This document shows, in pieces, positions 6,931-15,091 of a stretch of DNA of 43,722 bases. Position numbers and translations under genes: made by a program. The stretch's first letter is position 1; each line of letters starts with the position of its first letter. The DNA lies in NCBI GenBank assembly GCA_013816405.1, contig JACDEL010000016.1, positions 1-43,722 on the forward strand. Reading direction: 5' to 3'. Source of the DNA: Chloroflexota bacterium (GTDB taxonomy: Bacteria > Chloroflexota > Limnocylindria > QHBO01). The notes under the pieces are model-generated. The model was not told the origin of the DNA. It worked only from the letters and a program-made list of their open reading frames with translations, and did no database searches.

Positions 6931-8016
6931 CTAGGCAATCTGCGCAGATCTCGACCGCAGGTAGCGCCGCTCGCCGACGGACCTGATCAGCAAGGGAAGG
7001 CGGCCGCGAAGGACGAGCCGCTGGTCCCGAACGAGCAGGGCGACTCCTGCCAGGTCCGGCCCCATCATGTCGGGCTGGCCGAGTCTGAGAACGGCTTGTG
7101 GTACGGCGCCACGCAGGGCGCCGGTCACATTCCGGGCGATCCCCGCAGCGGTCGCCTGGATGGAGCGCAGCGCAGGTGGCAGGCGATAGCCATCCGGCAC
7201 GGCCACCACGTCGCCGATCCCGAAGACGCCCGCTCCAGCGGCCATTGCATTGTCCACGCGCAACATGCCACGCTGGTCCAGAAGGGCCTTGGGCAGCCAT
7301 TCGGTGCTGCCTCGCAGGGGCGCGACGATGGCAATCAGGTCGGCCTCGAACGCGCTTCCTTGAAGTTCAACGGTTCCGTCGCTAATCCGTTCGACCGTGC
7401 CTTCGGTGACCAGCTGGGCTCCCCGCTTTTCCAATACTGCTCGGACCCAGGCCGCGGCCTTGCCGCCGAAGCGACGCCCCATGGTGTCGTCGCCATCGAT
7501 GGCAGTGACTCGCACTCCGGGACGGCGAGCGGCGATCCATGCGGCATATTCCAGCCCCGGTCCGGGCCGCTCCCAGCCGAAGACGACCGCCACGCGTGTC
7601 GCCCCCGCGGAGACCCGCATCGCAAACTCGGCGGCATCGGGGAGGTCACAAGGAAAGACCGCGTGTTCACGCGCGCCGGGGACTCGTTCACGGTCGGCGA
7701 CGGCCCCGCTCGCCACAACCAGCTGGTCGTATTCGATCTGCGCACCAGTATCCAGACGCACGTGGCGCCTTTCGAGATCGACGGCCATCACGCGGCCCGA
7801 GACGACGTCTGCGCCCGCTTCCGTAAGTAGGCGGGCGAGCGGGATTACAGGTGGGTGGAGACCACCGGCTGGGACGCGGATCAGCCACGGCCGGTAGACG
7901 ATCTCGGTCTCACCAGTGACCACGGTCACCGGAATGCCCTGGTTCTGCTTCCGCAGGGTCAGGGCGATCTCGAGGGCAGCGAATCCGCTTCCGACGACGA
8001 CGATTCTATCTGTCAT
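6931..8016 (-). CDS. FAD-dependent pyridine nucleotide oxidoreductase (NDH-2/SQR-like)
   Basis: The 361-aa protein opens with a dinucleotide-binding fold, RIVVVGSGFAALEIALTLRK, and has the second FAD motif GVFGIGDVVAVPDGYRLPPA near the C-terminus. DQLVVASGAVADRERVPGA is the usual hinge after the first half. There is no redox CxxC, which argues against a disulfide reductase and favours the NDH-2, sulfide:quinone or apoptosis-inducing-factor-like group. The central GVRVTAIDGDDTMGRRFGGK is the nucleotide region of the second domain. It heads an operon with a methyltransferase and is divergent from a TetR-type gene, the likely regulator. Confidence 0.8.
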   Translation of the reverse strand: MTDRIVVVGSGFAALEIALTLRKQNQGIPVTVVTGETEIVYRPWLIRVPAGGLHPPVIPLARLLTEAGADVVSGRVMAVDLERRHVRLDTGAQIEYDQLVVASGAVADRERVPGAREHAVFPCDLPDAAEFAMRVSAGATRVAVVFGWERPGPGLEYAAWIAARRPGVRVTAIDGDDTMGRRFGGKAAAWVRAVLEKRGAQLVTEGTVERISDGTVELQGSAFEADLIAIVAPLRGSTEWLPKALLDQRGMLRVDNAMAAGAGVFGIGDVVAVPDGYRLPPALRSIQATAAGIARNVTGALRGAVPQAVLRLGQPDMMGPDLAGVALLVRDQRLVLRGRLPLLIRSVGERRYLRSRSAQIA

Positions 8017-8069
8017 GCCATCACGCCAGCGACCGCGTGTCGACAGTCGGTGATCGAGTTGTCAGTCGG

Positions 8070-8089
8070 GTCAACCGCCGGTGGTTGAC
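8070..8089. promoter_or_regulatory. near-perfect 20-bp palindrome, candidate TetR operator
   Basis: GTCAACC-GCCGGT-GGTTGAC is symmetric except for one central pair. It lies 54 bases upstream of the oxidoreductase start and contains TTGACC on the minus strand, which could serve as a -35. A looser pair with the same half-sites, TCAACC...GGTTGA, lies at 8182-8204. Confidence 0.45.
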
Positions 8090-8255
8090 GATTGCCCACG
8101 TCGACTGCGGCCTCCCGGCGCGTTTCCTGGTACGCCGCCATCAACCTCGGGTCCAGACAGACGAGGGCGATGAGCAGGCGCTCAACCGCGCGCCCAATGG
8201 TTGACTCCGTCCGATCGCGCGCTCACCCACATTGCCTCCCTATATTCACTAGAGT

Positions 8256-8283
8256 TGCTATCTGTTGGATAGGATGCTAATCT
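8256..8283 (+). promoter_or_regulatory. promoter of the TetR-type gene with 15-bp palindrome
   Basis: TTGCTA (8256-8261), 16 bases, TAATCT (8278-8283), then 7 bases to the ATG. The spacer holds CTATC-TGTTG-GATAG (8258-8272), placed where a repressor would block the promoter. Confidence 0.45.
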
Positions 8284-8290
8284 AGACGCC

Positions 8291-8956
8291 ATGGTCAAGG
8301 TTGTCAACAGGGAGAACAAGCGCCCGTACAACACCGCCCTGCGCCGTGAGCTGGCGCAGGTGACGCGACAACGCATCGTCGATGCGGCCCGCCGGCTGCT
8401 TCTGAACGGGACCTACAGCAGCGTGACGATGGATGACATCGCCAGCCAGGCGGGCGTCGCCTACCAAACGGTCTATTCGGTGTTCAGCACCAAGCTGCGC
8501 TTGGCAGAGGCAATGATTGGCTCCGGACTCCACGTCGAGGGCGTGGACGAACTGATCCGGCAGGCGCGCCAGGCGCCCGATCCCGAGGTCGCGCTCCGCA
8601 CTGGGGCGCGGATCGCTCGCCGCATCAACGAAACATGCGCCGATCTCGTCCGCTTCATGCGCGAGTCCGGCGATCCCGACCTGCTGAAGAGCCATCATGA
8701 ACAGCAGGCCAGACGACTCGTCGAACTGGGCTATGTGCCGGAGAAGCTGGACAGCAGCGGACGACTGAGACCTAGCCTTTCGGCGGCGGAGGTGCACGAC
8801 GTGATTTGGGCGATGGCAGACGCCCATTGGTACATCCAGCTCGTCTTTGAAAGAGGCTGGACTCCATCGCGCTACGAGCAGTGGCTCGGAGATGCGCTGA
8901 TCAACATGCTTCTTGAACCGAACATAGCCGACCGATCGACGCGACGAGCTGGATAG
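8291..8956 (+). CDS. TetR-family transcriptional regulator
   Basis: The 221-aa protein has a classic TetR DNA-binding domain: RQRIVDAARRLLLNGTYSSV, TMDDIASQAGVAYQTVYSVF, STKLRLAEAM (about residues 27-77). The all-helical C-terminal part is the ligand and dimer domain. It is divergent from the FAD-oxidoreductase/methyltransferase operon, with two palindromes between them, so control of that operon and of itself is likely. The ATG is only 7 bases after a -10 box, so the mRNA is probably leaderless. The ligand is unknown. Confidence 0.88.
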   Translation: MVKVVNRENKRPYNTALRRELAQVTRQRIVDAARRLLLNGTYSSVTMDDIASQAGVAYQTVYSVFSTKLRLAEAMIGSGLHVEGVDELIRQARQAPDPEVALRTGARIARRINETCADLVRFMRESGDPDLLKSHHEQQARRLVELGYVPEKLDSSGRLRPSLSAAEVHDVIWAMADAHWYIQLVFERGWTPSRYEQWLGDALINMLLEPNIADRSTRRAG

Positions 8957-8965
8957 TCCTGGGGA

Positions 8966-9089
8966 TTGGTAGCGGAGGGCGGATTCGCGCCGGGCGAATC
9001 AGGCGTCCCATATGTCCGTCGTTTCCCACGGTGAGCCGGGATGAGCACCGGCGACAACGGAGTCTCAAGGGGTACGAACGGGGGTACGG
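8966..9089 (+). repeat. 125-bp direct repeat R1, right copy
   Basis: Begins ten bases after the TetR-type gene's stop. This copy contains a clean hairpin GATTCGC-GCCGG-GCGAATC that is degraded in the left copy. Confidence 0.8.
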
Positions 9090-9140
9090 CGCTCAGGGTC
9101 GGTCACATCGTCCCGAGGGAAGGGTGATGGTCGTTGTTCC

Positions 9141-12100
9141 CTAGCCCAGCTCTCCGACCCACTCCCCGACGAGCTTCCGGGTGCGCTCGACCAGGAAGGT
9201 GGCCCCCTTGCGGCCATAGAACTCGGCCGCCTCGCCAGCAGCTGTCAGCGCCTCGTCGACCTTGCCGCCCGCGTGCAGAACCTTGCCGAGATGGACGAGC
9301 GCATCCCCGTGCATCTCCAGGTAATCGGTGCGCCCCATGATCGCCACTGCCTCGCGCGCCAGGGCCTCGGCCTCGGCATGCTGACCGCGGGCGGAGAGGA
9401 CGCGCGCCTGGATCCGCCGACCGCCGGCCTGGGAGGCAATATCGTCACTGGCCGAGGTATCGCGGGCGATGCCGGCGTACTGCCAGGCCTCGTCCAGCTC
9501 CTGGGCTTCCAGGTACGCTTCGGCCACGAAGCCGGCCGTGGTGGATGCGTAGGAGCGGTCGCCCAAGGCAATCTGCTCGTCGTAGGAGAGCTGCAGGTTG
9601 CGAACGGCCTCACCGATATCGCCCGCCAGGAGCGCGGCGGACCCGACCAAGTCATGGCAGAGGGAGAGCCCCAACCGATTCCCCAGTTCCGCAAACCTCT
9701 GGCTCGAGTCCGCCAGCATCACCTGGGCCTCGGCAAACCGTCCCTGAATGGCCCGCATGCGGCTCGCTCCCAACCCGGCTCCCGGCAGTTGAGTCCCGCG
9801 TGCGTCCTCATCCTCGATGAGCTGGATCACCTCGTCTGCCGGCATAGGTCCATACACAGCTGCTACGTCACGCTGGAATCGGGCCTGGCTGTCGAGGGAG
9901 CCGGAACCGGGGACGGCGTCCAGCACCGCCTGTGCCCGAGCACCACTCTCGCCCACCCTGCCAACCTGGAAGAGGCCCCAGGCTGCGACCAGCTCGGCCT
10001 GCTGGGCGCCTTCGACGTCGCCCAGCTCCATCAGCCGATCCCGCAACTTCTCCGCCACGCGCGCATCGTCCGACGCCTCGGTCGACTGGGTCGAGCTCTG
10101 GACGGACAACAAGCCGAGTCGCGCCCAGGCCACGGCACGCTCGTCGCCCGCCGCCTCCGATTCGGCGACAACCTCCTGGAGCAGGCTCTCTGCCCGCGGA
10201 CCGTCACCGGCGTCCAGCAGTTTCGGAGCCACTTGTGCCAGCAGCAGGCGGCGATCCGCGTCGCGCGGCAGAAGATCGGCGGCTCGGTCCATGAGGTCGA
10301 CGGTAGCGGCTAGATCACCACGCGCCTCCGCCCGCCGTGAAGCCTGCGCCAGCAGGATGCCGGCCCGCTTGGCCAGCTCGGACGCCGCGGCATCGGGCGG
10401 TCCCAGCTCGGCCCGGTAGCGATAGGCCTGTTCGAGGTGGTAGGCGATGATCTCCTCATATTCGATCAGGCGGTCGGCGGCGATGTGCTCCAGCCAAGCC
10501 GCGAAGCGTTCGTGCAGCTCGGCGCGGGTCTGCTTCGCGATGGCCCCATAGGCGGCGTCGCGGATCAGCAGGTGCCGGAAGCGGTAGGCCTCCTCGCCGA
10601 TGAAGGCGGACTGCTCGGGGCGCACCAGCTCCGTGCGCACCAGGCTGGCCAGCCGGTCACGGACTCCGTCGCGCGACGTCTCTGCCGCCAGCGCGGTGAC
10701 CGCGCCGCGGTGGAAGACCTTGCCCTCCACCGCTCCGCTCTCGATCACCGACCGCTCCTCGGCGCCCAGCCCATCCAGGCGCGCGGCCAGCAGCGCCTGG
10801 ATCGAGGAGGGTATGGCCAGTTCACGCAGGTCGCCGCGAGAGACCCAGCCGTCGCCGGCGCGCTGAAGGAAGCCGTCATCGATCAGCTTGGCCAGCAGCT
10901 CCTCCACGAACAGAGGGTTGCCCTCGGCTGCTGAGCTGACCCGCGCCCGGAAGGCGCCTGTCAGGTCCGCCTGACCCAGCAGGCTGCCCACCAGCTCCTC
11001 TGACTCGACCTCCGACAGCGGCTCGAGCTGTACCGTCGTCGCCGATCGCTTGCCGCCGCCCCAGGCCGGGCGCTTCTCGAGCAGCTCGGAGCGGGCCATG
11101 ACGATCAGCAGGATGGGTGCGTCGCGCGTCCAATCGGCGATGTGCTCCACCAGGTCGAGGAAGGTGGGCTCGCCCCAGTGAGTGTCGTCCAGCACTAACA
11201 CCAGCGGCCGGCCACGGGCGAGGGCCTCGAAGGTCTTGCGCACCGCCCAGAACAGCTCCTCCTGGTCGTGCGGGTCGGCGTTCAGACCGATCAGGCTGCC
11301 GGTCGCCGCCGCAATGCGCTCGGCCTCGGGCTCCCCAATCAGGACCGTAGACAGGGCGGCCGCAGCCTGCTCCGCAGTGGCTGCCTCAGCAATCCCGACC
11401 CCGCTGCGCAGCGCCTCGGCCACCGGCCAGTAGGTGATGCCGCTGCCATAGGCCAGGCAGCGGCCGGATGCCACGCTGGCCCGGTCACCGAGGCCGGCCA
11501 GGAACTCCTCCACCAGGCGTGACTTGCCGACCCCTGCCACCCCTAGCACCGTGAACAGGTGGCAGACCCGCTCCTCGACCGCTTCCTGGAAAGCGCCCTG
11601 CAGGAGCTGCAGCGGACGTCGCCGCCCGACCAGCGGCGCCTCATGCGGGCGCGCATGCCGGCCGGGCGCTTCCTTTGCTCCGTCGAGACGCCAAGCGGGC
11701 ACCGGCTCGCTCTTGCCTTTCAGGCTCAATGCCGCAAGCGGCTCCGCGCTGACCGCATCGTGGACGAGGGCATGGGTTTCGGCCCCCATCAGAATCTCGC
11801 CCGGAGCGGCAGCGGCCTCGAGGCGAGCCGCCACGTTGACCGCATCGCCGGTCACCATCCGCTGTCCGGCGGCCACGTCGCCGGCCACCACCGGCCCGGT
11901 GTTGATCCCCATCCGCCACTCGATGGCCACCCCCCGGTCGGCGCGGATCTGCGGCTCCAACTCGGTCAGCCGCTGGCGGATCTCGACCGCGGCGCGACAG
12001 GCTCGCAGCGCATCGTCCTCGTGCAGCGTCGGCACCCCGAAGATGGCCATCACCGCGTCACCAATGAACTTCTCGACGGCGCCGCCGTGGCCTTCGATCG

Positions 12101-12320
12101 TCTCGCGCATGGCGTCGAAGTAGCGAGTCATTACCGCCCGCATTGACTCGGGGTCCATCTGCTCACCGAGAGCCGTAGATGACACGGCGTCGATGAACAG
12201 CACGGTGACGGTCTTGCGCGTTTCGTGGGTTGCGGCCGCCGCCACGATCTGCGCGCCGCACGATTTGCAGAACCGTGAGTCCGCCGTGTTCTCCGCCCCG
12301 CACGTTGCGCAGGTGCTCAC
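9141..12320 (-). CDS. adenylate/guanylate cyclase-AAA ATPase-TPR signalling protein
   Basis: I favour GTG 12320 (MSTCATCGAEN), although a TTG at 12404 would add 28 residues. Order of domains: a zinc ribbon (Cys 4, 7, 18, 21); a class III nucleotide cyclase (about 33-220) with metal-binding Asp in VLFIDAVSST and KFIGDAVMAIFG; an AAA/STAND ATPase with Walker A GVAGVGKSR and Walker B PLVLVLDDTHWGE; and a long helical TPR-like C-terminal half. This architecture is common in Actinobacteria and Chloroflexota and is thought to couple nucleotide binding and protein interaction to cAMP production. A cNMP-binding protein is encoded at 31952. About 1059 aa; no membrane segment. Confidence 0.9.
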   Translation of the reverse strand: MSTCATCGAENTADSRFCKSCGAQIVAAAATHETRKTVTVLFIDAVSSTALGEQMDPESMRAVMTRYFDAMRETIEGHGGAVEKFIGDAVMAIFGVPTLHEDDALRACRAAVEIRQRLTELEPQIRADRGVAIEWRMGINTGPVVAGDVAAGQRMVTGDAVNVAARLEAAAAPGEILMGAETHALVHDAVSAEPLAALSLKGKSEPVPAWRLDGAKEAPGRHARPHEAPLVGRRRPLQLLQGAFQEAVEERVCHLFTVLGVAGVGKSRLVEEFLAGLGDRASVASGRCLAYGSGITYWPVAEALRSGVGIAEAATAEQAAAALSTVLIGEPEAERIAAATGSLIGLNADPHDQEELFWAVRKTFEALARGRPLVLVLDDTHWGEPTFLDLVEHIADWTRDAPILLIVMARSELLEKRPAWGGGKRSATTVQLEPLSEVESEELVGSLLGQADLTGAFRARVSSAAEGNPLFVEELLAKLIDDGFLQRAGDGWVSRGDLRELAIPSSIQALLAARLDGLGAEERSVIESGAVEGKVFHRGAVTALAAETSRDGVRDRLASLVRTELVRPEQSAFIGEEAYRFRHLLIRDAAYGAIAKQTRAELHERFAAWLEHIAADRLIEYEEIIAYHLEQAYRYRAELGPPDAAASELAKRAGILLAQASRRAEARGDLAATVDLMDRAADLLPRDADRRLLLAQVAPKLLDAGDGPRAESLLQEVVAESEAAGDERAVAWARLGLLSVQSSTQSTEASDDARVAEKLRDRLMELGDVEGAQQAELVAAWGLFQVGRVGESGARAQAVLDAVPGSGSLDSQARFQRDVAAVYGPMPADEVIQLIEDEDARGTQLPGAGLGASRMRAIQGRFAEAQVMLADSSQRFAELGNRLGLSLCHDLVGSAALLAGDIGEAVRNLQLSYDEQIALGDRSYASTTAGFVAEAYLEAQELDEAWQYAGIARDTSASDDIASQAGGRRIQARVLSARGQHAEAEALAREAVAIMGRTDYLEMHGDALVHLGKVLHAGGKVDEALTAAGEAAEFYGRKGATFLVERTRKLVGEWVGELG

Positions 12321-12404
12321 TTCGGCAACGAGACCTCTTTCATCGGTGGCTCCCCGTGGATGGGCTGTAGCGCCCTCTCGTTCGAGGTCATCCAAGCGAG
12401 GCAA

Positions 12405-12897
12405 CGTTATCCGTCGCCCTTTAGCGCAGACTGCGCCAAGCCCCTCGGGCCGTCAATGTCGTCCCGGCCTATCCAATGCTAGGCCGTGCCACTTCATCCG
12501 CCTGTCTTTGTGGGCGGTCACAACCGGAATGGAGATCTGTAGCGGCCGGGGCAGCGACGTTGTCGGATGGAGCGCATCACACTAATACCCCCTTAGTGGC
12601 ATGGGCGAGCTAGCGCGGAAGCCTGAAGTCGGGCCTGGGCGCGCCGCACATCCCAACCGGCACACCGTGCGCCTTCGTCGGCGTCCTGGGATGCTTGGGA
12701 CGCTCACCCGAAGGACGTCGATAAACCTGGAGCATTGCTGCGCTGGCCACCTCGGACCCCGTGCTCATTCCAGTACTTGGCGCTCTGCTGTAGCACCGCC
12801 CGATAGACGCGTCAACACGGACCGGGGGTATAGGGAGAGGGGGTCCACTGAACACCTGGACGGGAGTGGCAACGCGAGTGAGTGCTAGGCTCGCGAC
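12405..12897. other. intergenic region with R2 repeat
   Basis: About 490 bases hold no convincing gene. They contain the left copy of the 84-bp R2 repeat (12575-12658) and, at the end, the promoter of the 37-aa ORF. Confidence 0.5.
12575..12658 (+). repeat. 84-bp direct repeat R2, left copy
   Basis: Shares about nine tenths of its bases with 14489-14571, with the identical core ATGGGCGAGCTAGCGCGGAA. It opens with a perfect inverted repeat CACTAA-TACCCCC-TTAGTG. The two copies bracket three genes. Confidence 0.85.
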
Positions 12898-13011
12898 ATG
12901 CGGGTCAAGCTCGGCTCGGTGGCGTTCCTGAAGACGGCCGGTAGCGGGTACGGCATCGGGCTCGATGACGATGCGAAGAGCTCAAGCGGCGACGGCCGGG
13001 GTGACCGGTAG
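12898..13011 (+). CDS. 37-aa ORF with SGDGRGDR tail
   Basis: ATG 12898 stands six bases after TAGGCT (12886-12891) and the frame ends at TAG 13009. The start, MRVKLGSVAFLKTAGSGYGI, then GLDDD, looks like the beginning of a real protein. The end, AKSSSGDGRGDR, is nearly identical to the end of the 55-aa ORF at 468-635. The two proteins otherwise share nothing, so a repeat may have replaced the original 3' end and truncated a longer gene. Function unknown. Confidence 0.4.
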   Translation: MRVKLGSVAFLKTAGSGYGIGLDDDAKSSSGDGRGDR

Positions 13012-13024
13012 CGTCCCAGGCGAG
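13000..13024 (+). repeat. diverged copy of the 27-bp repeat
   Basis: GGTGACCGGTAGCGTCCCAGGCGAG matches copies 1-3 with several changes. The upstream similarity to copy 1 extends about 24 more bases (GCGAAGAGCT...GACGGCC). Confidence 0.45.
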
Positions 13025-13197
13025 TGGGGTCCGCGGTCGATCTGGCGCAAGGGGCTCGCCTCAGAGCCATTGTGGTGTACCACCGCACCGCTGCGGGCCT
13101 TGCCCTCTAGTACTTTGCTTCAGATGAGCGTAGAACAGGGCACAGGGGCAGAACCGTGGGCACCCGCCCAGCCGAGTCCCCTGGCACGAGGCATTTC

Positions 13198-13704
13198 ATG
13201 AGAAACCGAGCACTTGGCGCAGTTTTTGGTTCGTTCCTGGCGCTACTGGCGAGTTCTGCTCTGGCCGGCGCGTCGCCGGCGGCCGCGAGCGCGGTCACCA
13301 TGGTCAGCGGCAGCTACACGACAGAGGCCCTCGCGCTGGATGCAGTCACCGCGCATGGCATGACGCTCCACCTCAGCGCACACGCCACCTCGGCTTGGTC
13401 CGGTGACCTGACCGGCACCACGACCTACACCTTTGTCGGCATCGTCAACCTCGTCAACGGGACGACCGTCGGGACGCTCGACGAGACGTTCACCGGGACA
13501 GCGGCAGGCATCGGTTTCGGAACGCTGGTATTCCGCGAGTCGGTGTTCGTCAGCGGCAGTGGTGCGCTGCACCTCGAGGCCGTCATTCGTGGTGGGACCG
13601 GGGCCTTCAGTGGTGCGCGCGGCATGATCGTGTTCAAGGGTATCTCGGCGCTAGATGGTTCCGGAGGCGGAACGTACTTCGGGAGAATCGTCCTCGGCCC
13701 GTGA
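13198..13704 (+). CDS. secreted beta-rich protein (DUF3224-like?)
   Basis: ATG 13198 is chosen because the signal peptide starts there (MRNR, then GAVFGSFLALLASSALAGAS, cleavage near residue 32) and CGAGG lies 7 bases upstream. The mature 135 residues are almost all beta-strand with Gly/Thr turns: TTTYTFVGIVNLVNGTTVGT, GTLVFRESVFVSGSG, HLEAVIRGGTGAFSGARGMI. That resembles small avidin-like or allene-oxide-cyclase-like barrels such as DUF3224. The family call is tentative; secretion is clear. It lies inside the block bracketed by the R2 repeats. Confidence 0.65.
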   Translation: MRNRALGAVFGSFLALLASSALAGASPAAASAVTMVSGSYTTEALALDAVTAHGMTLHLSAHATSAWSGDLTGTTTYTFVGIVNLVNGTTVGTLDETFTGTAAGIGFGTLVFRESVFVSGSGALHLEAVIRGGTGAFSGARGMIVFKGISALDGSGGGTYFGRIVLGP

Positions 13705-13912
13705 GAGGCTGCGCCGTTCCTTGCGTGGTGGGCCAACATGAGACACCACCGAATAGTCAGGAACCTAGCACCTGGCGCGGGGCGGGTGCTAGCCTCGCGA
13801 GATGCCGTGGGGGCTCGGGGTCGCCCACACGCTACGATCGCCCGCCGAGGCGTCCCTGAGGCTGCAGCGTCCCCTGGTCGGGCCGTTCAGTCTGAGTCGC
13901 CGAACCCTTGAC

Positions 13913-14356
13913 CTACTCCGCGACGCCTGCGGGCTGGCCAGGAGCCTCTGCGAACCCGAGCTGCTGGAGCATGCTGAGCGTATCGGTCACGGCCCAGTGC
14001 TCGACATATTTGCCGTCCGCGAACCGAAGGATGTGGATCGCCTCCCAGGTCGCCTCTTTGCCCGACGCTGGCATGCCCTGGAAGTCGCCCTTCATCGTTC
14101 CGTGGGCGGTGGTGCGCTGGACAACCCGGTCGCCCTCGGCGATCTGATCGTCGATCGTGGCGTGCAGGTCGGGAAACGCCTCTCGCAACATCGCGAAGAA
14201 GGCCTTGGCCCCTTCGGTGGTCGCCGGCACGCCGGGCGGGGCCGAGTGATCGACGAAGTTCGGTCCCATCAGCTCGTCGATGACGCCGAAGTTTCCCTCG
14301 TTCGCGACCTCGTCGACGAACCGACGGGCGTTGGCCTTGTTCGCTTCCGTTGTCAT
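13913..14356 (-). CDS. SnoaL-like ester cyclase-type protein
   Basis: ATG 14356 has a strong AAGGAGG a few bases upstream. The 147-aa product is a typical SnoaL-like polyketide-cyclase-family protein: NKANARRFVDEVANEGNFGV, ELMGPNFVDHSAPPG, GAKAFFAMLREAFPDLHATI, GDRVVQRTTAHGTMKGDFQG and ILRFADGKYVEHWAVTD. Conserved His and Asp in these phrases line the pocket in characterised relatives. Many members are stand-alone proteins of unknown substrate. The overlapping plus-strand frame is a shadow. It lies within the R2-bracketed block. Confidence 0.85.
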   Translation of the reverse strand: MTTEANKANARRFVDEVANEGNFGVIDELMGPNFVDHSAPPGVPATTEGAKAFFAMLREAFPDLHATIDDQIAEGDRVVQRTTAHGTMKGDFQGMPASGKEATWEAIHILRFADGKYVEHWAVTDTLSMLQQLGFAEAPGQPAGVAE

Positions 14357-14488
14357 GACTGGCCCTCCTTGGGCTGCTCTCCGTATCGGGACTTCCGTCT
14401 ACTCCGTTTTGGACAACAGCGCAAGTAAGTTATCCACAAGCCATTCATCGATGCCTTCAGCCGCGCTTTCGGGGATAGGCTGTGTGGG

Positions 14489-14571
14489 CATCACACAAAT
14501 ACCCCTTAGTGGTATGGGCGAGCTAGCGCGGAAGCCTGAAGTCTGGCCTGGGCGCACCGCACCTCCCGACC
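14489..14571 (+). repeat. 84-bp direct repeat R2, right copy
   Basis: Matches 12575-12658 with one single-base gap and about eight substitutions. The hairpin at the start of the left copy is imperfect here. Confidence 0.85.
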
Positions 14572-14646
14572 TGCAGACGATGAGTGTTCTCGGCCTGGGT
14601 ACTCCTTCCAGTCATGCGGCGGTTGGCCGCGGCGATCGGTCGCGTG

Positions 14647-14681
14647 CCATTGCGACGGGTTACTGATCCCCGTCGCAATGG
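14647..14681. terminator. 13-bp perfect inverted repeat
   Basis: CCATTGCGACGGG (14647-14659), nine-base loop, CCCGTCGCAATGG (14669-14681). No T tract follows. It could be a bidirectional terminator-like hairpin or a recombination remnant; the 27-bp repeat overlaps its left arm. Confidence 0.4.
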
Positions 14682-14848
14682 GCTCCACCCTTTGGCGCCG
14701 TGAGATAATCTCCGCAACGCGCAGTCAACAGCGCCCCCTATCCAGAGTGGCCCGAGAGCCCTGGCTCGATGACGGTCCGGCAACCGATCCGCAGCTCCCT
14801 CGAAGGCGAACACGGTGCTCCTGCCAGGAACGATAGGAGGTCGAGACC

Positions 14849-15091
14849 GTGGAACCGTGCAACCCCATCAGCCGAGCGCCCGCGCCCTCTGTGGCCATCT
14901 ACGGCCTCGCCGAAGGGGCCTTTATCAACGTCGACAATCCCGACGAGACGTTCACGATGACCTGCCGCTGCCATTACAACGCCGGCATGGGCGGACGCTC
15001 GCCGCTGCACCCTCACGTCCCCATCGGCCAGTGGCACTGGTGCCAGGGCGCCGTCGTCAACACGCCCGGGTGCGTCGAGCATCACCAGTGA
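14849..15091 (+). CDS. small Cys/His-rich protein (80 aa)
   Basis: GTG 14849 has AGGAGGT seven bases upstream, one of the best ribosome sites here. The product has a hydrophobic core (SVAIYGLAEGAFINVDNPDE) and clustered potential metal ligands: TCRCHYNAG, LHPHVP, WHWCQGAVV and CVEHHQ at the C-terminus. The pattern suggests metal binding, perhaps an Fe-S or zinc site. No family is recognised and there is no signal peptide. It is monocistronic as far as can be seen. Confidence 0.65.
   Translation: MEPCNPISRAPAPSVAIYGLAEGAFINVDNPDETFTMTCRCHYNAGMGGRSPLHPHVPIGQWHWCQGAVVNTPGCVEHHQ

Larger units (their letters stand above)
14357..14848. other. intergenic region with R2 repeat and strong hairpin
   Basis: No supported gene. 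It contains the right R2 copy (14489-14571), a diverged 27-bp repeat (14631-14657), and a 13-bp perfect inverted repeat (14647-14681). Confidence 0.5.

Noticed and set aside
13802-14428. 208-aa plus-strand open frame with a leaderless-looking TAGCCT-N6-ATG start
   Set aside because: It overlaps the clear SnoaL-like gene on the minus strand (13913-14356), which has a strong ribosome site and conserved motifs. The plus frame reads as its antisense shadow; the promoter-like motif may be a relic or chance.
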